Assembly (NCBI GenBank): GCA_938084565.1
Contig: CALKEU010000001.1
Location: forward strand, 62,001-126,000
Length of the DNA stretch: 64,000 bases
DNA from: Candidatus Kapaibacterium sp.
GTDB lineage: Bacteria; Bacteroidota; Ignavibacteria; Kapaibacteriales; HRBIN21
Reading direction: 5' to 3'
Shown here: piece by piece, positions 60,654 through 64,000 of the stretch
How positions within the stretch are numbered: the first letter of the stretch is position 1
Layout: each line of letters starts with the position of its first letter
The notes under the pieces: model-generated
What the model saw: only the letters and a program-made list of their open reading frames with translations
What the model was told of the DNA's origin: nothing
Databases searched by the model: none
Made by a program: the position numbers and the translations under genes

Positions 60654-62704
60654 GGAAGGCACTCCTTCTCCTGAGCTGTCTGGGGCTTCTCCCGGCCGAT
60701 GTGTGGACGCAGGGATGGACGCTCCTGACTGGCCGTCTGGAGGCCTCTACCCCTGTTGCTATTGTCCAATCGAGCCGTACGGGGCGGCTCTGGGTGAGTA
60801 CGGGCTGGGCACTCTATACTGCCTCAACAGTCGGAGCCGCATGGAGTCTTGTGACTTCCTTCCCCCTCCCGACGACCACCCTTGCTCTGGCATTAGATGG
60901 GGCAACGGAAGCTTTGCTGGCTGTTACTCCTTATGGGCTCTGGCGTAGCGTGGACGGAGGGGCAAGCTGGAGCGCAACCCACCCGCTCTTGGCCGATCGC
61001 GGTGCTCGGCTACGGCTCCATCCAACGTATCCTAACGTTGTCCTCGGCCTCCGGGGGCAGTTCTTGTGGCGAAGTACAGACGCCGGGGCATCATGGGAGA
61101 GCATTCCCCTCCCTCCGGGTTTCCTCTTCGAAGCAGTCCCCTTCGGAGCTATAGCCGACATCCTCGCCTGGACCAGCCAAGGACTCTTCCGCAGCACTGA
61201 TGGAGGCAATACGTGGGAGGGAGTCACAACCTCCCTGCCTCCTTATCCCCCGACGAGCCTTGCCACCACCGGTGGCATAGAAGCCACTCTCTTCGTTCTC
61301 ATCCGGGATACAGTCTACCGCACCAGCGACGGGCTCTCCTGGACAGCAACCCATGCACCAGTAGCGTTGCGTTCTGTGTTTGCTTCTGGCAGTACGGTGG
61401 CCGCCGTTGCCCCAGGTGCCCTGTTGCTCCTCCGCCCCGACAATTCTTGGGAGCCCATCTACACGGGATGGACCGACCACATTACGGTACTCCTTCCCAT
61501 TGGTCCGGATCGGCTGCTTGTCGGATCGGAGATCCGCGGTGTTGAGCTCTACCGTTGGTTCCCACAGTCCCAGTGGCAACCACTCCGGACCGGCATGGAT
61601 ACCCCGCCTATTAGCTGGTTGTTTCATCTGCCCGGAACGGCTACGCTCATTGTCGGTAGCCCCAGCGGAGTCTTTTGGTCCGATACTGATATTTCGGGGC
61701 TGGACAACATTGCTCTCTCCCTCCCGAAGCCTGCCACCATAATGAGCATGACTCCCATACGCGGTGGGCTCATTGTTGCCACACGCATAGGCATCTATCG
61801 GTATACCCGCGCTACCGGAGAGTGGACTACACTTGCTGAAGAGCTACCTCTTGCCGGTGCTGTCACCGCGTTGGCTGCCTCACCCTCTGGAGACACGCTA
61901 CTGGCTCTCTCCGAGCTTGAAGAACTCATTAGGTCAACCGACAGTGGGAGAACGTGGCAGACGCTATCCTTGGTCCACCGAGTTAGCTCTCTCGAACGCC
62001 AGGGCACCACATTCTACGCTTTCGGGTTCGACGGCATTTTCTACAGCATGGACGCCGGTGTTACGTGGACCCAGCTGACGAGCTATCCCGGGGGAAGTTG
62101 CTACTTTCTTGCTTTCCATTCGAGCTCACCATCCAGTCTGCTTGCCAGCTCAGCCGGGCCAATGATACGGAACGGCTCTCTTTACCGCAGTACTGACGGG
62201 GGAGCCTCGTGGCACCTGCTTCCCACAACGGAGCTGCCCACTCGCGGGCTGACTGCCCTGGCAACTGGTCGCGCTCCCCAGCGGTGGTACGCCGGGACAC
62301 TGGATGGGGAAGTCTTTGTCTCGCCTGACGATGGGCGGACGTGGTATTCGCTGGGGGTCGTTGCCGATGGACTGCCTATACAGACTCTCCTGGAGCTGGA
62401 TCCGCACCTCCTGGCGGGGATCCCTCGCGGTTTGTGGCAGAACATCCTCCTCCACACTGCCGAATCTCGGCGTCCAGAGATATCCATCAGCGTCCTTGGG
62501 GCAGGACTGCTGCTGAGCTTCCGGGAAGCCACCACTGCCGCAGTATCCCTCTACGATCTGGTAGGCCGTTGCCTTGGACAGTGGAGGACTCCGGGACCAA
62601 CGCAAAGCTTCCTCATTCCTCTTCCGGGCGTAGCTTCTGGGGTGTACCTCTTGCGGCTCTCCACTGAGGGAAGCACTCAGCACGTGCGGCTTGCTTTGCC
62701 GTAG
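60650..62704 (+). CDS. Exported BNR/Asp-box beta-propeller protein with T9SS tail
   Basis: 684 residues. Signal peptide MRKALLLLSCLGLLPADVWTQ. Repeats of the Asp-box are plain: LWRSVDGGASWS, LWRSTDAGASWE, LFRSTDGGNTWE, LIRSTDSGRTWQ, LYRSTDGGASWH and VFVSPDDGRTWY, spaced for a multi-blade propeller as in sortilin/Ycf48-like and glycanase proteins. The last ~80 residues (ISISVLGAGLLLSFREATTAAVSLYDLVGRC ... SGVYLLRLSTEG) form a type A sorting-like domain. Proposed role: exported cell-surface or secreted protein; the ligand is unknown. Its ATG overlaps the aminotransferase stop, and the glycosyltransferase starts 4 bp after its stop. Confidence 0.87.
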   Translation: MRKALLLLSCLGLLPADVWTQGWTLLTGRLEASTPVAIVQSSRTGRLWVSTGWALYTASTVGAAWSLVTSFPLPTTTLALALDGATEALLAVTPYGLWRSVDGGASWSATHPLLADRGARLRLHPTYPNVVLGLRGQFLWRSTDAGASWESIPLPPGFLFEAVPFGAIADILAWTSQGLFRSTDGGNTWEGVTTSLPPYPPTSLATTGGIEATLFVLIRDTVYRTSDGLSWTATHAPVALRSVFASGSTVAAVAPGALLLLRPDNSWEPIYTGWTDHITVLLPIGPDRLLVGSEIRGVELYRWFPQSQWQPLRTGMDTPPISWLFHLPGTATLIVGSPSGVFWSDTDISGLDNIALSLPKPATIMSMTPIRGGLIVATRIGIYRYTRATGEWTTLAEELPLAGAVTALAASPSGDTLLALSELEELIRSTDSGRTWQTLSLVHRVSSLERQGTTFYAFGFDGIFYSMDAGVTWTQLTSYPGGSCYFLAFHSSSPSSLLASSAGPMIRNGSLYRSTDGGASWHLLPTTELPTRGLTALATGRAPQRWYAGTLDGEVFVSPDDGRTWYSLGVVADGLPIQTLLELDPHLLAGIPRGLWQNILLHTAESRRPEISISVLGAGLLLSFREATTAAVSLYDLVGRCLGQWRTPGPTQSFLIPLPGVASGVYLLRLSTEGSTQHVRLALP

Positions 62705-62708
62705 AAGC

Positions 62709-63509
62709 ATGCGCCTTTCTGTGTGCATGATTGCTCGCAATGAAGCATCGCGCATTGCCGCTGCTTTGGACAGTGTCGCTTGGGCCGATGAGCGGATCGT
62801 GCTCGACTGCGGTAGCACAGACCACACTGCCGACATCGCTACCGCCCGCGGAGCATTGGTCTACCGGGCTGAGCATACGCCCAATCTGAACGCCAATAAA
62901 AATCGCTGCTTCGAGCTGGCCCGCGGAGAGTGGATTCTCGCTCTAGATGCCGATGAACGTCTCTCGCCCACCCTCGCCGAGGAAATCCAGCGCGTGCTTG
63001 AGCGCTCACCGCAGGAGAACGGGTTTTGGATTCCCCGACGCAATTGGTTTCTCGGCCGTCCCCTTCGGTACGGGGGCCAGTATCCCGACTACCAACTCCG
63101 CCTCTTCCGACGCGGCTATGGACGATTCCCCGCTCGGCATATCCACGAGTACCTCATCGTTCACGGCCGTGTAGGCTACCTGCAGCACCCCATCGAGCAC
63201 TTCCCCTACCCAACCCTCTCACACTACCTGGCCAAGCTCGATCGAGACACCGATTTTCTGGCGCACTGGTTCCACCAGCGGTATGGACGGTTCCGAGTAG
63301 GAACCTTCATTCGCTTCGGCCTGTGGCGCTCGCTCCGGCGCTTCGTGGAGCGGTACTGCCTCCGAGGTGGCTTTCGGGATGGCTTCCCCGGTTTCCTGGC
63401 AGCCTGGCTCGACAGCGTGAACATTCTGGTGACGATGGCAAAGTGGTGGCACCTACAGCAGCAGACTCCTGCTCATGCGCTTCCCGAAACGGACGGCATA
63501 CTGCGGTGA
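62709..63509 (+). CDS. Family 2 glycosyltransferase (WaaE/KdtX-like)
   Basis: 266 residues from the ATG at 62709. GT-A fold: LSVCMIARNEASRIAAALDSVAWADERIVLDCGSTDHT, then ELARGEWILALDADERLSP with the DxD-like metal motif, GFWIPRRNWFLGRPLRYGG and QLRLFRRGYGRFPARHIHEYL. The C-terminal helices (SHYLAKLDRDTDFLAHWFHQRYG ... GGFRDGFPGFLAAWLDSVNILVTMAKWW) are seen in LPS heptose/core glucosyltransferases of this type. It likely adds a sugar to lipopolysaccharide or a related surface glycan. The 3' end overlaps aspS by 35 bp. Confidence 0.9.
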   Translation: MRLSVCMIARNEASRIAAALDSVAWADERIVLDCGSTDHTADIATARGALVYRAEHTPNLNANKNRCFELARGEWILALDADERLSPTLAEEIQRVLERSPQENGFWIPRRNWFLGRPLRYGGQYPDYQLRLFRRGYGRFPARHIHEYLIVHGRVGYLQHPIEHFPYPTLSHYLAKLDRDTDFLAHWFHQRYGRFRVGTFIRFGLWRSLRRFVERYCLRGGFRDGFPGFLAAWLDSVNILVTMAKWWHLQQQTPAHALPETDGILR

Positions 63510-64000
63510 ACTCCGTCCTACCGATGTTGGACGCCGCGTGGTCCTCAACGGCTGGATTGCCCGTATTCGCGATCTCGGCGGGGTGATCTTCCTGGACATC
63601 CGCGACCACAGCGGGCTCTGCCAGGCTCTGGTGCGTCCTGCACAACAGCCGGAACTGGCTCGCCGTGTCCGGCAGCTGAGCACCGAAAGCGTCATCTGGC
63701 TGGAAGGCACTGTTCAAGAGCGGGAAAATCCCAACCCAGCCCTGCCGACCGGCTTTGTCGAAATAGCTGTCGAGCACCTGGGAATCCTCAATGCTGCCTC
63801 CCCCCCACCCTTCCCGATCAGCGATGAGGTACCGCTGACGGAAGAGGTTCGCCTGCGCTACCGCTATCTGGATCTGCGCCGCCCCATAATGCAGCGCTAC
63901 TTGCGCACCCGGCACCGGGTCTACCAGATCATTCACCGCTACTTTGACCGCCATGGCTTTGTAGAAATCGAAACACCACTGTTGACTCGCTCGACCCCAG
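63475..64000 (+). CDS. aspS: Aspartyl-tRNA synthetase (5' part; continues past the window)
   Basis: The first 175 residues are present. The anticodon OB domain reads RTAYCGELRPTDVGRRVVLNGWIARIRDLGGVIFLDIRDHSGLCQALV, ENPNPALPTGFVEI and LRYRYLDLRRPIMQRYLRTRHRV; class II motif 1 begins with GFVEIETPLLTRSTP at the window edge. It charges tRNA-Asp (or both Asp and Asn tRNAs in the non-discriminating form; the short region seen does not decide). The ATG at 63475 is inside the glycosyltransferase 3' end, in another frame. Catalytic motifs 2 and 3 lie outside the window. Confidence 0.95.
   Translation, partial: MRFPKRTAYCGELRPTDVGRRVVLNGWIARIRDLGGVIFLDIRDHSGLCQALVRPAQQPELARRVRQLSTESVIWLEGTVQERENPNPALPTGFVEIAVEHLGILNAASPPPFPISDEVPLTEEVRLRYRYLDLRRPIMQRYLRTRHRVYQIIHRYFDRHGFVEIETPLLTRSTP

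Overview
The window is a gene-dense, GC-rich bacterial chromosome segment with almost no spacer, and many genes overlap by 4 bp (ATGA) or more. It looks like a member of the Bacteroidota/Chlorobiota (FCB) group, probably a deep lineage of the Ignavibacteria/Kapabacteria kind. The evidence is: (i) a PorX-type response regulator (receiver plus PglZ) and at least five exported proteins with C-terminal tails like type IX secretion (T9SS) sorting domains; (ii) a recurring TAnnTTTG motif, usually TATTTTTG, 20-70 bp upstream of genes, which is the -7 element of Bacteroidetes primary promoters; (iii) a tmRNA whose predicted tag, ADAVSYRMAA, ends in a Chlorobi-like xMAA; and (iv) a flagellar hook/filament-junction cluster, which true Bacteroidetes lack. 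An Arg/Glu-rich proteome and a long Thermus-type isocitrate dehydrogenase hint at a warm habitat, but that is inference. No insertion sequence, prophage, CRISPR array or ordinary tRNA gene was seen.

Layout. 1-8.4 kb (minus): a translationally coupled chain smc, unknown secreted protein, murE, M1 aminopeptidase with sorting tail, class V aminotransferase (cut by the window edge). 8.5-14.5 kb: an epimerase-type threonine dehydrogenase (plus) faces the operon trxA, pterin dehydratase, enolase, phosphohexomutase (minus); icd follows alone with its own promoter. 14.6-20.8 kb (minus): flagellar operon flgN, flgK, flgL, motA, then a cytosolic TPR histidine kinase and a 60-residue Cys-rich peptide, closed by a terminator. 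20.9-24.5 kb (plus): a small ORF, rsfS, argS, an unknown protein and ssrA (tmRNA). 24.5-30.4 kb (minus): CDF metal exporter, TonB-dependent receptor, T9SS-type exported protein, with a palindrome-rich block before the receptor. 30.6-37.1 kb (plus): two large exported beta-rich proteins and a multi-parvulin PPIase. 37.1-57.2 kb (minus): hslO, two very large Ig/ASH-type exported proteins, pyrB, hup, an OmpA protein, a degenerate CHASE/PAS histidine kinase, queC, trmD, rimM, a TolB/CsgG-like protein, an Hpt protein, RNase P RNA, rnhA, a zinc-ribbon coiled-coil protein and a Nif3-family protein. 57.3-64 kb (plus): porX, tsaE, a class I aminotransferase, a BNR-propeller exported protein, a glycosyltransferase and aspS (cut by the window edge).

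Two themes link the genes. One is surface building and export: T9SS cargo, PorX, an OmpA protein, a TonB receptor and a periplasmic foldase. The other is phosphotransfer signalling: a canonical TPR kinase, a kinase that has lost its histidine, a stand-alone Hpt protein and PorX, with no classical partner beside any of them. The remainder is housekeeping: translation, tRNA modification, glycolysis/TCA, cell wall and chromosome organisation.
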